In this document: piece by piece, positions 1 through 7,195 of the stretch | Layout of the letters: each line of letters begins with the position of its first letter | Position numbering within the stretch: position 1 is the stretch's first letter | Assembly (NCBI GenBank): GCA_944384475.1 | Contig: CALWTN010000049.1 | Coordinates: 1-12,317 of the forward strand | Direction: 5' to 3' | DNA length: 12,317 nucleotides | Source of the DNA: an uncultured Clostridia bacterium | GTDB lineage: Bacteria; Bacillota; Clostridia; Christensenellales; UBA1242 | Program-made: the position numbers and the translations under genes | The notes under the pieces: generated by a model | The model's database searches: none | Told to the model about the DNA's origin: nothing | The model's input: only the letters and a program-made list of their open reading frames with translations

Positions 1-1031
1 TCAATCCACTTTTCTTTAACCGCCCTGTCGATCAGCGAAACATATTCTTCTCCAAGCGGAGCGACTGCCCTTTTGATAAGTTCAATCGCCTGCTCGAAAG
101 TGTAGGTTTTGGTTGCCATTTTTTTAAGCGGAGCAAACTGATCATATATATAAAACTTGTCGTAACCCAAAATTTTTTGTTTTTTAGCATAGTAGTTATA
201 CATCAATTTTAAATTTGCATGCACGCTTTCAATCAAAGTTTTGTAAACTTCAATTTTTGCATCCTCGCCCTCAATCGCACTTTCAAGCGCACTGGAATAA
301 TGCCTGATTTTTGCAAAGTAGCAGTTGGCCTTAACTTCGCTTATATAGTTTGAGGCAAGCAAATTTATATATCTGCCATACGCAGCATTTTGCTCGGCAA
401 AGGCATTTTTTCTAAGTTCTCTGTCTGCGCTGTGCATGAATTTTGAATATAGCGCCTGCGTAAATTTGTGAGATTTGTTTCGGCTGTCTTTGACATCGCT
501 CAGTTTTAAATCCGCATCGCTAAACGCATCGTGATTGTCTGAAAAGCCGCCCAAAAACTCGCCCATGCCAGAGAGAAGTTTCTCTTCGCTTTTTGGCAAG
601 ATGTGTGGTTTTTCTTTGATAATATCCTTAAAAAATAGCCTAAAATGCGAAAATTTTGCATTTTTCATTAAAAAATTGAGTTTTTGATTGGAAAACTTGC
701 CCACTTCTGGTGTGATATATGAAGCGGCAATGGCGTTTTGATTTGCAATTTTTTCAATCACTCCCAAATTTTCAATCGCCTTTGAATTTGTTAAATCTTC
801 GTCACGCTTGCGCATCGCATAGCTATACAAAAGCGAAAGTTGCTTTTCATATTCGCTTGAAAGATTTAATAATTCAAGCAATTTTTCATCATCGCTGAGC
901 TTGCCTTCAAAACTTTTAAAAATGTTTTGATATTTTGCAAGCGCTTTTGTGCGAGATAAAAAATCTTCGTCATCTTTTGCATAGGCGGTTAAATCCCATT
1001 TATATTTTTCTGCAATCGCACTGCGTTTCAT
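1..1031 (-). CDS. pepF: Oligoendopeptidase F, M3B metallopeptidase (C-terminal part outside window)
   Basis: The minus-strand frame is open from ATG at 1031 to the window edge and gives 343 residues without a stop. The N-terminus reads KRSAIAEKYKWDL, the usual opening of M3B oligoendopeptidases. It is followed by the all-helical N-terminal domain, including a stretch around residues 230-300 with the family pattern RELRKNAF, then a Tyr-rich NYISEVKANCYFAKIRHY, SALESAI, and later YDKFYIYDQFAPL. The zinc-binding HExxH lies further downstream in this family and is outside the window, so catalytic competence cannot be judged. Family members are cytoplasmic peptidases that cut short peptides. The start is supported by GAGG overlapping the stop codon of the upstream pseudouridine synthase, only 2 nt away, which suggests translational coupling as the last visible gene of the ileS operon. 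Confidence 0.88.
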   Translation of the reverse strand, partial: MKRSAIAEKYKWDLTAYAKDDEDFLSRTKALAKYQNIFKSFEGKLSDDEKLLELLNLSSEYEKQLSLLYSYAMRKRDEDLTNSKAIENLGVIEKIANQNAIAASYITPEVGKFSNQKLNFLMKNAKFSHFRLFFKDIIKEKPHILPKSEEKLLSGMGEFLGGFSDNHDAFSDADLKLSDVKDSRNKSHKFTQALYSKFMHSADRELRKNAFAEQNAAYGRYINLLASNYISEVKANCYFAKIRHYSSALESAIEGEDAKIEVYKTLIESVHANLKLMYNYYAKKQKILGYDKFYIYDQFAPLKKMATKTYTFEQAIELIKRAVAPLGEEYVSLIDRAVKEKWI

Positions 1032-1033
1032 CT

Positions 1034-1717
1034 TTACCTCACAAAATATTTTGAAACTTTAAACTCGTTCCATGGTACTTTGCTCTCATCCGGCGATGCG
1101 ATGAAGACCATCTTTTCTTTTGTGGTTGGATGCGTAAATTCCAGCCTGCCCGCCCACAGAGCAAGATTGCCCTTTGTGGCGTTCTTGTTATATTTCATAT
1201 CTCCGTAAATTGGATGCCCAATGCCCGCAAGTTGAACTCGAATTTGATGAGATCTGCCCGTCAAAATTTTTACGCTTAAAAGCGAGTGCTTTTGATTTTT
1301 TTCAAGCGCCGTGTAAATTAACTCAGCCTTTTTTGCACCTTCTTCGAGTGCTGGGCAAATTTTGACGATGTTGTTTTTTTCATCCTTTTTAAGATAGTTT
1401 ACAAGATGCTGAGAGTTTAGTTTTATGTTTCCCTCAACCACTGCATAATAAACCTTTTGCATCAAATTTGATTGAAGTTGATTTGACAGGCGCTGAGCAG
1501 ACTTTGAATTGCGTGCAAAAACCATAAGCCCGCCGGTTGGCCTATCCAGCCTATGCACCAAACCGATGAACGCCTCACCCGGCTTATTGTATTTTTGTTT
1601 GACATACTCCTTAACCTCGCTTAAAAGGTCAAGGTCGCCAGATTCATCTTTTTGCGATGGTTGGTTTTGCGGCTTGATTACCACAATTATTTGATTGTCT
1701 TCATATACAACCTGCAT
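1034..1717 (-). CDS. RluA-family pseudouridine synthase
   Basis: This is a 227-residue enzyme that isomerises uridine to pseudouridine in rRNA or tRNA. The RluA signature HRLDRPTGG is at residues 55-63 with the catalytic Asp at 58. The later family motif GRSHQIRVQLAGIGHPIYGD spans residues 154-173. There is no N-terminal S4 RNA-binding domain; the protein opens directly with MQVVYEDNQIIVVIKP, so it belongs to the short RluA-type proteins (TruC/RluA-like) and the target site cannot be assigned. The start at 1717 is preceded by AAAGGAG. The same frame runs upstream to 1825, but that extension is only the translated inverted-repeat element at 1734-1816 and has no ribosome binding site. The stop lies 2 nt before pepF and its TAA is part of the pepF Shine-Dalgarno context. 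Confidence 0.92.
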   Translation of the reverse strand: MQVVYEDNQIIVVIKPQNQPSQKDESGDLDLLSEVKEYVKQKYNKPGEAFIGLVHRLDRPTGGLMVFARNSKSAQRLSNQLQSNLMQKVYYAVVEGNIKLNSQHLVNYLKKDEKNNIVKICPALEEGAKKAELIYTALEKNQKHSLLSVKILTGRSHQIRVQLAGIGHPIYGDMKYNKNATKGNLALWAGRLEFTHPTTKEKMVFIASPDESKVPWNEFKVSKYFVR

Positions 1718-1733
1718 ATCAAACTCCTTTTCC

Positions 1734-1816
1734 GCGCGGAGAGCAAAATTTTGCGGAGCAAAATTTTTGCCCGCCCTTGCGGGCGGGCGGCATGCGCACG
1801 CATGCGCTCTCCGCGC
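1734..1816. repeat. GC-rich multi-hairpin inverted-repeat element
   Basis: An 11-bp perfect inverted repeat, GCGCGGAGAGC (1734-1744) and GCTCTCCGCGC (1806-1816), encloses smaller palindromes. These are GCAAAATTTTGC (1743-1754), a GCCCGCCC/GGGCGGGC hairpin with a 4-nt loop (1769-1788), and GCATGCG/CGCATGC (1790-1805). GGAGCAAAATTTT also occurs nearly twice in tandem. The element is far more GC-rich than its surroundings. It fills the gap between the methyltransferase stop codon (1816-1818, shared by one base) and the ribosome binding site of the pseudouridine synthase gene. It has no U-tract after the outer stem, so it does not look like a standard terminator. A REP/MITE-like dispersed repeat or an RNA processing/stability hairpin inside the operon is the likeliest reading, and that is inference. 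Confidence 0.7.
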
Positions 1817-2670
1817 TATTTCCAAATTTTAAAACCGCTGTTGCCGCAAGGCAAAACAATGCCCTCCTTGCTTTTAAGCCCAATTTCATCGGCTTCGACA
1901 TTACCACTGCCAAAAATCAAACTGAGTATGTTTGCAATCACGCCCGCCTGCAAACCAGTGGTGTAAGAATTTATCAGCACAAAAAGTGGATTGTCCGACA
2001 AAACCTGTTTGCAAAGCAAAACAAAATCAAAAAGATTTTCTTCAATCTTCCACATCTCGCCGTTTGGCCCTCTGCCATAGCTTGGTGGATCCATGATGAT
2101 GGCGTCATACTTATTCCCGCGCCTGATTTCACGCTCAATAAACTTTTTACAGTCATCAACGATAAAGCGGATGTTGCAAATGTTGTTGAGTGCGGCGTTT
2201 TGCTTTGCCCGCTCCACCATGCCTTTGCTTGCATCAACATGAGTGACGCTAGCGCCTGCCTCGCTGCATGCAACCGATGCACAGCCCGTGTATGCGAAAA
2301 GATTTAACACCTTAATTTCTCTTCCACTTTCTTTAATCAACTTTTGCATGCGCTGCCAATTTACCGCCTGCTCTGGAAAAATGCCCGTATGCTTAAAGCC
2401 CATCGGCTTGACGATGAATTTAAGATTGTTCCAAGTGCAAGTCCACTGCTCGGGCATGCGTTTGAGCTCTCTCCACTCACCTCCGCCAGATGAAGAGCGC
2501 TGATAGGTTGCATAGATGCGGCTAAGATATGGTTTCGCACGCTCGTCAAAGCCGCCCCAAATCACCTGAGGATCTGGGCGAGAAAGCACAATGCCATTCC
2601 AGTTTTCAAGTTTTTTGCCATCGCCTGTTGCAAGCACTTCAAAATCTTTCCATCCGCTTGCTGTTTTCAT
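1816..2670 (-). CDS. Class I SAM-dependent methyltransferase, RlmI-like (COG1092 type)
   Basis: The 284-residue protein has a Rossmann methyltransferase core. SAM-binding motif I is VLNLFAYTGCAS (residues 121-132), motif II ends in HVDAS (144-148), an acidic VDD is at 171-173, and motif IV is DPPSYG (194-199). The N-terminal ~110 residues, with GGEWRE and a KFIVKPMGFKHTGIFPEQ segment, match the region preceding the core in rRNA cytosine-5 methyltransferases of the RlmI/COG1092 kind. It lacks the N-terminal PUA domain of E. coli RlmI, so the exact substrate is open. I chose ATG at 2670 over the adjacent GTG at 2673 because AAGGAG lies 5 nt before the ATG but only 2 nt before the GTG. The Shine-Dalgarno overlaps the ileS stop, consistent with coupling in the ileS operon. 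Confidence 0.87.
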   Translation of the reverse strand: MKTASGWKDFEVLATGDGKKLENWNGIVLSRPDPQVIWGGFDERAKPYLSRIYATYQRSSSGGGEWRELKRMPEQWTCTWNNLKFIVKPMGFKHTGIFPEQAVNWQRMQKLIKESGREIKVLNLFAYTGCASVACSEAGASVTHVDASKGMVERAKQNAALNNICNIRFIVDDCKKFIEREIRRGNKYDAIIMDPPSYGRGPNGEMWKIEENLFDFVLLCKQVLSDNPLFVLINSYTTGLQAGVIANILSLIFGSGNVEADEIGLKSKEGIVLPCGNSGFKIWK

Positions 2671-2679
2671 CACGTCTCC

Positions 2680-5600
2680 TTAAACTTTTTTTATGCCAAA
2701 ATTAAGATTTGCGCTGCCAAATTTAAATTCACCTTCACCAAAGTCGAGGCTGTCGCAAAGTGTGCCAGACTTAATTAAATCGGCGTGTTTTTTCATAACT
2801 TTTTTAACATCTTCATCGCCATTTATGGTGATTAAAATATGATCGGTAACTTGCAGCCCGATGTCTTTTCTGGTTTGCTGAACAAGTGAAATAAAGTCAC
2901 GCACAAGCCCTTTTTCTTTAAGTTCATCGGTGAGTGCAACGTCCAAAACAACCGTGACTTCGCCGTTGCTTTCGCTTACAAAGCCCTCTTTATTCTTAAC
3001 TGACACAAGCACATCTTGCTCAGTTAAAATCATGTCGTCAACAAATATGTTTTCGCCCTTTCTAAGTTGTGATACAACTTTGTTTGCATCGCATTCAGCA
3101 AAATATTGCCTGATTTCATTCAGCCTTTTGCCGTATTTTGGCCCAAGCGTTTTAAGCTGAGGTTTAAGTTCAAAATTAACATAGGTGTTGGCATCGTGGC
3201 TGAAAGATATTTCTTCAACATTGAGCTCATCTTTAATCAAGTTTTGAAGTTCGCCGTCAAGGTCGATTTTCTCTGCCGAGCAAACGATAACTTTTGCAAG
3301 CGGCTGACGATTTTTAATCAGGCTTGCGGCTCTACATGCTCTGCCAAGAAAAACAATATCCAAAACCTTTTGCATGCCACGATTGAGTTTGCGGTTGATT
3401 AAATTTTTATCCGCTTGAGGATATATGCAAAAATGCACACTTTCTGGTGCGTTTTTATCCACACTTCTCACCAAGTTTTGATAGATGCTTTCGGCAAGGA
3501 ATGGCACAAACGGAGCAATCAACTTGCTAAGCGAAGAAAGCACTTCATGCAGCGTTTTAAACGCGGCGTTTTTGTCGTCTGCCATGCCGTTCTGCCAAAA
3601 TCTTTCACGGCTGCGCCTGATATACCAGTTGGAAAGTTCGTCCACAAAATTTGTTATCGCTCTGGTTGCAGATTGAAGCTCATATTTATCAAGTTTTTGA
3701 TCAACTTCTTCAATCAGCGCGTTGTATTTTGAAAGAAGCCACTTGTCAAGCAAACTGAGTTTGCATTCGCTAAACTTTATTTTGGTTGGATCAAAATTGT
3801 CAATGTCCGCATAGAGCACGTAAAAAGCATACACATTCCAAAGCGTGCCCATAAACTTGCGTTGAAGCTCAATCAAGTTGTCTTCATTGAACGAAAGCCC
3901 TTGCCCCGGTGAGCAGGAATAGAAGAAATACCATCTCAGCCCGTCTGCGCCTTCCTTATCCAAAATAGACCATGGATCTATGCCGTTGCCAAGATGTTTT
4001 GACATTTTAACGCCAAATCTATCGTTCACAAGCCCGATTGCCTGACATGTTTTATATGGGCTTTTGCCAAATACTGCGCTGTTTACAGCCTGCAAAGTGT
4101 AAAACCAACCCCTAGTTTGATCTATGCCTTCTGCAATAAAATCGGCTGGGAATGTTTTTTCAAATATCTGTTTGTTTTCAAATGGATAATGATATTGCGC
4201 AAACGGCATAGAGCCAGAATCAAACCAGCAATCCATAACCTCTGGCGTTCTCGTCATCGTTTTGCCGCATTTTGGGCATGGGAAAGTGATTTTATCAAGC
4301 GTTGGCTTGTGAAGATCAAGTTCACCTTTCACGCCAGAGAGTTTTCTTAACTCTTCCACGCTTCCAACAACATGAGTGTGGCCGTTTTCGCATGTCCAGA
4401 ACGGCAGCGGTGTGCCCCAATATCTAGTTCGAGAAATGCCCCAGTCAATGTTGTTTTCAAGGAAGTTGCCCATTCTGCCCTGTTTGATTGTTTCTGGCAA
4501 CCAATTTACCGAATTATTGTTTTTAACAAGCACATCTTTGATTGCTGTGGTTTTAACAAACCAAGCATTTTTCGCATAATACAAGAGCGGCGTTCCGCAA
4601 CGCCAGCAATGTGGATAGGCGTGCTCGATAAGTTTAACTTTAAACACTTTGCCTTCGCTTTTTAACTTGTCGATGATAGGCTTGTCGGCATCCTTAACAA
4701 ACATGCCAGCAAAGTCGGTTTGCTGCGACATTTTGCCGTCTTCGTCAACAAGTTGAACAAAGTCGATGTTGTATTTTTTGCCGACTTGATAGTCTTCTTC
4801 ACCAAATGCTGGAGCTATGTGCACTATGCCAGTGCCGTCTTCGGTGGTGACATAGTCGTCAACTGTAACAAAATATGCGTTTTTAACCTGCCCTTCAACA
4901 TAGTCGAAAAGCGGAACATACTTGCGCCCTTCAAACTGCTTTCCTTGTTTTTCATACACAATTTTATAGCTGCCTTCTTCAAAAAGAGTTGGGATAAGGC
5001 TTTTAAGCATGATGTAATTTTCGCCGTTCGCTGAAATCTTTGCATAAACTTCATTTGGGTTCATACACAAAGCAACATTGGATGGAAGCGTCCAAGGTGT
5101 GGTTGTCCAAACAAGAAAATAAGTGTTTTCTTCTTCTTTGCTTTTTAGTTTTACATACACCGAATTTTCTTTTAAAATTTTGTAGTTGTCGCCGTTTTCA
5201 ACCTCCATTTTAGAAAGGCTTGTGCCGCAGCGTGGGCAGAAAGGCACAATTTTGTGACCAAGATAGATTAACCCCTTTTTATCCATCTCTTTTAAAGCCC
5301 AAAAAACTGATTCGATATAGTTGTTGTCATATGTTATGTATGGATGATCCATGTCAATCCAATAGCCAAGCCTGTCGGTAATCTTCTCCCAAAGGCCTTT
5401 ATATTTCCAAACCGACTGCTTGCAAAGTTCAATAAATTTTTCAACACCAAACTTTTCGATGTCCTGCTTGCCGTTTAAGCCCAAGGTTTTTTCAACCTCA
5501 ACTTCAACTGGCAAGCCGTGAGTATCCCATCCCGCTTTTCTTGGCACAAAAAAGCCTTTCATGCTTTTGTAGCGTGGGAAAACATCCTTGATTGCCCTTG

Positions 5601-5784
5601 TAAGTGGATGCCCCATATGCGGCATGCCGTTTGCTGTTGGTGGGCCTTCATAGAAAGAATAAACCTTGCCGGAATTCTCGTTTAAATGCAAACCCTTTTC
5701 AATGATGTTGTTTTTCTTCCAAAACTCCAAAATTTGTGTTTCGTTTTTAACAAAATCAAGTTTTGTGTCAACTTTTTTATACAT
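2680..5784 (-). CDS. ileS: Isoleucyl-tRNA synthetase
   Basis: The enzyme charges tRNA-Ile with isoleucine in the cytoplasm and proofreads valine. The product is 1034 residues. Class I signatures are HMGH (56-59) and KMSKHLGN (593-600), with GWDTHGLPVE at 85-94. The CP1 editing domain shows TTTPWTLPSN (227-236) and GTGIVHIAPAFGEEDY (317-332). Cys pairs of zinc-ribbon type occur at CPRC (183-186), CWRC (393-396) and CPKC (503-506). Length and the long C-terminal region after the anticodon-binding domain fit the eukaryote-like IleRS2 type, better than the ~920-residue IleRS1 type. The start at 5784 follows GGAGGAGAAA; the frame continues upstream to 5928 but only through the T-box leader. Expression should be controlled by that T-box, so uncharged tRNA-Ile turns it on together with the three downstream genes. 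Confidence 0.97.
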   Translation of the reverse strand: MYKKVDTKLDFVKNETQILEFWKKNNIIEKGLHLNENSGKVYSFYEGPPTANGMPHMGHPLTRAIKDVFPRYKSMKGFFVPRKAGWDTHGLPVEVEVEKTLGLNGKQDIEKFGVEKFIELCKQSVWKYKGLWEKITDRLGYWIDMDHPYITYDNNYIESVFWALKEMDKKGLIYLGHKIVPFCPRCGTSLSKMEVENGDNYKILKENSVYVKLKSKEEENTYFLVWTTTPWTLPSNVALCMNPNEVYAKISANGENYIMLKSLIPTLFEEGSYKIVYEKQGKQFEGRKYVPLFDYVEGQVKNAYFVTVDDYVTTEDGTGIVHIAPAFGEEDYQVGKKYNIDFVQLVDEDGKMSQQTDFAGMFVKDADKPIIDKLKSEGKVFKVKLIEHAYPHCWRCGTPLLYYAKNAWFVKTTAIKDVLVKNNNSVNWLPETIKQGRMGNFLENNIDWGISRTRYWGTPLPFWTCENGHTHVVGSVEELRKLSGVKGELDLHKPTLDKITFPCPKCGKTMTRTPEVMDCWFDSGSMPFAQYHYPFENKQIFEKTFPADFIAEGIDQTRGWFYTLQAVNSAVFGKSPYKTCQAIGLVNDRFGVKMSKHLGNGIDPWSILDKEGADGLRWYFFYSCSPGQGLSFNEDNLIELQRKFMGTLWNVYAFYVLYADIDNFDPTKIKFSECKLSLLDKWLLSKYNALIEEVDQKLDKYELQSATRAITNFVDELSNWYIRRSRERFWQNGMADDKNAAFKTLHEVLSSLSKLIAPFVPFLAESIYQNLVRSVDKNAPESVHFCIYPQADKNLINRKLNRGMQKVLDIVFLGRACRAASLIKNRQPLAKVIVCSAEKIDLDGELQNLIKDELNVEEISFSHDANTYVNFELKPQLKTLGPKYGKRLNEIRQYFAECDANKVVSQLRKGENIFVDDMILTEQDVLVSVKNKEGFVSESNGEVTVVLDVALTDELKEKGLVRDFISLVQQTRKDIGLQVTDHILITINGDEDVKKVMKKHADLIKSGTLCDSLDFGEGEFKFGSANLNFGIKKV

Positions 5785-5830
5785 TTTCTCCTCCAAATGC
5801 TTAATTTTTGGCGAAAAGTGAGATTTAAAC

Positions 5831-5866
5831 AAAAAACCTCGGCACTTGCAAGACCCCGCCGAGGTT
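5831..5866 (-). terminator. T-box attenuator terminator before ileS
   Basis: In the minus-strand RNA, AACCUCGGC (5866-5858) pairs perfectly with GCCGAGGUU (5843-5835) across a 14-nt loop, and a run of U ends at 5831. The 5' arm is shared with the antiterminator side of the T-box, so the two folds exclude each other. Confidence 0.9.
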
Positions 5867-6014
5867 AAACCACTTGTAAATGCCTGTATGCCAACACATA
5901 CGCCTTCTATAACGGGAAGACCCGGCAAAACTTACTAAATTTCAGCCCGCAACTCCAAAAGTGATAATTTGTTTGCGCTTTTATTGCCTCGCACCAAACG
6001 GCAACTCTCTGAAA
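5831..6014 (-). promoter_or_regulatory. T-box riboswitch, isoleucine-specific, controlling ileS
   Basis: The leader has the T-box layout. The stem I base is UUUCAG (6014-6009) with CUGAAA (5945-5940). Inside stem I are a GUGCGAGG segment and AUC followed by A at 5965-5963, which fits the specifier codon for isoleucine. Next come AGUAAG, a CGGG-UCUU-CCCG hairpin (5924-5913) with GUUAUA after it, and a GUAUG/CAUAC hairpin. The antiterminator has CAAG pairing with CUUG, and a bulge beginning UGGU (5872-5869) that can pair with the ACCA end of uncharged tRNA; U opposite discriminator A fits tRNA-Ile. The usual UGGNACC bulge is altered to UGGUUUA. The competing terminator is listed separately. Known T-box logic: uncharged tRNA-Ile stabilises the antiterminator and allows ileS transcription. 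Confidence 0.92.
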
Positions 6015-6066
6015 AAACAATCAAACAAATGTTGTCTTTTATCATCGTTTTTATATAACCGTGTTA

Positions 6067-6095
6067 AGTTTATCAAAATTGCTTGGTTTTGTCAA
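6067..6095 (-). promoter_or_regulatory. Promoter for the T-box-ileS operon
   Basis: On the minus strand TTGACA (6095-6090) is separated by 17 nt from TAAACT (6072-6067). The predicted start is near 6060, about 45 nt before stem I. The -35 box begins directly after the TAG stop of the upstream HEPN-CBS gene. A second -10-like TATATA lies a little downstream but has poorer spacing. Confidence 0.72.
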
Positions 6096-6815
6096 CTAAA
6101 AAGTATCTAAAACCTTGTTCATTTCAATGGCGTCTGCACCCGTTGCAATGCCAAGCGGAATTTCATTTGCCTCACCGTTTTTTGTAAGCAAGATTGCAAG
6201 CAGTTTTGGATTGGAGTGAAATTTATTTAACGCATCTTCCATTGTAAGATCGATTTTGCAAACTTCATAATAATTTGAATCCTTGATTTCAGAAAGCATG
6301 TCTTCAATTTGCGCATTCTCTAAAAACGTTTTTGCTTTGCCACCTGAAATTAAAAATTTGCCAAATGAATTTAAAATTTTCTGTCCATTAGCCACGCCAA
6401 TCAAATGACCATTTTTATAAACTGGAATGTTTGAATAGTTTGATGAGGCAATAAGTTTGATGACATCGCCCATCGACTCGTTAGCCTGTGTTGAAAGCAC
6501 ATCTCTTCTGCAAACATCAATAACCTTTGGCGGCGTGTTGATCAGCCTTTCAATTTTCTCAATATGCTCCACAACTTGCTCGTGCGGCTCGGCAATTATA
6601 TATGGTTTGTTGCCTTGATGAACAATGGCGTTTCTCAGTCTGCCATAGTCAATTAAATCATCTTCATATTTTCTGACAACGTAATTTAAACTTACGCACC
6701 TTCTCACCAAATCTGAAAAGCCCATGCTTCTGTTAAGCCCATATCTTGCACGCAAGGAATAATCAATATTGTTAAACGCATCTAAAAATCTTTCTGCCTT
6801 TGTTTTTTCAGCCAT
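6096..6815 (-). CDS. HEPN-like domain fused to a CBS domain pair
   Basis: This is a 239-residue soluble protein with two parts. Residues 1-95 are helical and carry YGRLRNAIVHQG, in which R61-N62-x3-H66 matches the RNxxxH catalytic motif of HEPN ribonucleases. Residues ~97-235 look like two CBS repeats: the first contains VLSTQANESMGDVIKLIASS followed by NIPVYKNGHLIGVANG (129-144), and the second contains CKIDLTMEDALNKF (186-199) and ends IPLGIATGADAIEMN. CBS pairs usually bind adenine nucleotides, so a ligand-gated RNase or nucleotide sensor is possible, but this is inference and no substrate is known. The start at 6815 follows CAGGAG. The gene stands alone between divergent ffs and the ileS promoter, with no antitoxin-like partner. 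No clear terminator follows it, so some transcripts may run into the T-box. Confidence 0.8.
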   Translation of the reverse strand: MAEKTKAERFLDAFNNIDYSLRARYGLNRSMGFSDLVRRCVSLNYVVRKYEDDLIDYGRLRNAIVHQGNKPYIIAEPHEQVVEHIEKIERLINTPPKVIDVCRRDVLSTQANESMGDVIKLIASSNYSNIPVYKNGHLIGVANGQKILNSFGKFLISGGKAKTFLENAQIEDMLSEIKDSNYYEVCKIDLTMEDALNKFHSNPKLLAILLTKNGEANEIPLGIATGADAIEMNKVLDTF

Positions 6816-6844
6816 CTCTCTCTCCTGTAAAAATCTACAAATAT

Positions 6845-6850
6845 ATTATA
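6845..6850 (-). promoter_or_regulatory. Possible -10 box for the HEPN-CBS gene
   Basis: A perfect TATAAT lies on the minus strand about 30 nt before the start codon, but no good -35 box is found 16-18 nt upstream, where the sequence is T-rich. It would make the ffs and HEPN-CBS promoters divergent within 70 nt. Confidence 0.4.
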
Positions 6851-6883
6851 AAGCAAATTGCAAAAAATAAAAAATGATTTTCC

Positions 6884-6912
6884 TTGATTTTTTTTATCTT
6901 TTAGGTTATAAT
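6884..6912 (+). promoter_or_regulatory. Promoter of the SRP RNA gene
   Basis: TTGATT (6884-6889), a 17-nt spacer and a perfect TATAAT (6907-6912) place the transcription start at about 6919, exactly where the closing helix of the SRP RNA begins. Confidence 0.85.
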
Positions 6913-6918
6913 TACAAA

Positions 6919-7188
6919 ACCAGGCTAGATGGGGAGTTAGCGGTGCCCTGTAACCTGCAACCCGCTACAGCAGGATCGAACGTTTGCCTCGGCATTGTTA
7001 GGTCAAATATGTGCAGGCTTATTTTGACGATGAAATCAAGGTCTTATGCAACGGCTGCTCCTGAACCATGTCAGGCCCTGACGGGAGCATCATTAAGGGA
7101 ACACAGTCGTGTGCCATAAGGTAGCTTTGGTGGAGTTAAAATAGTTTGAGGCAGTTGGTTTAACTTTGACAAAGCATTCGCCTGGTTA
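6919..7188 (+). ncRNA. ffs: Signal recognition particle RNA, large bacterial type with Alu domain
   Basis: This is the RNA core of the signal recognition particle, which with Ffh targets nascent membrane and secreted proteins. The ends pair through ACCAGGC (6919-6925) and GCCTGGT (7180-7186), giving about 270 nt, the size of the Bacillus-type scRNA. The 5' part has the Alu-domain signature GGGGAGTTAGCGGTGCCCTG (6931-6950). The Ffh-binding apical hairpin is at 7066-7096: GTCAGG, stem CCC/GGG, and AGCATC, with an ACCATG strand before it and ATTAAG after it. The tetraloop is TGAC (7079-7082), a URRC-type loop in place of the commoner GGAA. It has its own promoter and terminator and no reading frame of interest. 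The length and Alu domain argue for a Gram-positive host. Confidence 0.95.
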
Positions 7189-7195
7189 TCAAAAG

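Noticed and set aside
1718..1825. 36-residue N-terminal extension of the pseudouridine synthase
   Set aside because: It translates the palindromic repeat, lacks a ribosome binding site, and overlaps the upstream stop codon. MQVVYEDN at 1717 is the normal family start.
1777..2307. 176-codon plus-strand open frame
   Set aside because: It is antisense to the methyltransferase gene and begins inside the inverted-repeat element. Its composition shows no domain.
5785..5928. 48-residue N-terminal extension of IleRS
   Set aside because: It translates the T-box terminator and antiterminator. The ATG at 5784 has a strong GGAGGAG and the usual IleRS N-terminus.
6096..6815. HEPN/MNT-type toxin-antitoxin or abortive-infection locus
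   Set aside because: No nucleotidyltransferase or other antitoxin gene is adjacent, and the neighbours are housekeeping genes. Only the RNxxxH motif supports a toxin, which is not enough.
6919..7188. tmRNA or 6S RNA instead of SRP RNA
   Set aside because: There is no tRNA-like Ala acceptor end and no tag reading frame as in tmRNA, and no long central bubble as in 6S. The Alu domain and the GTCAGG Ffh site identify SRP RNA.
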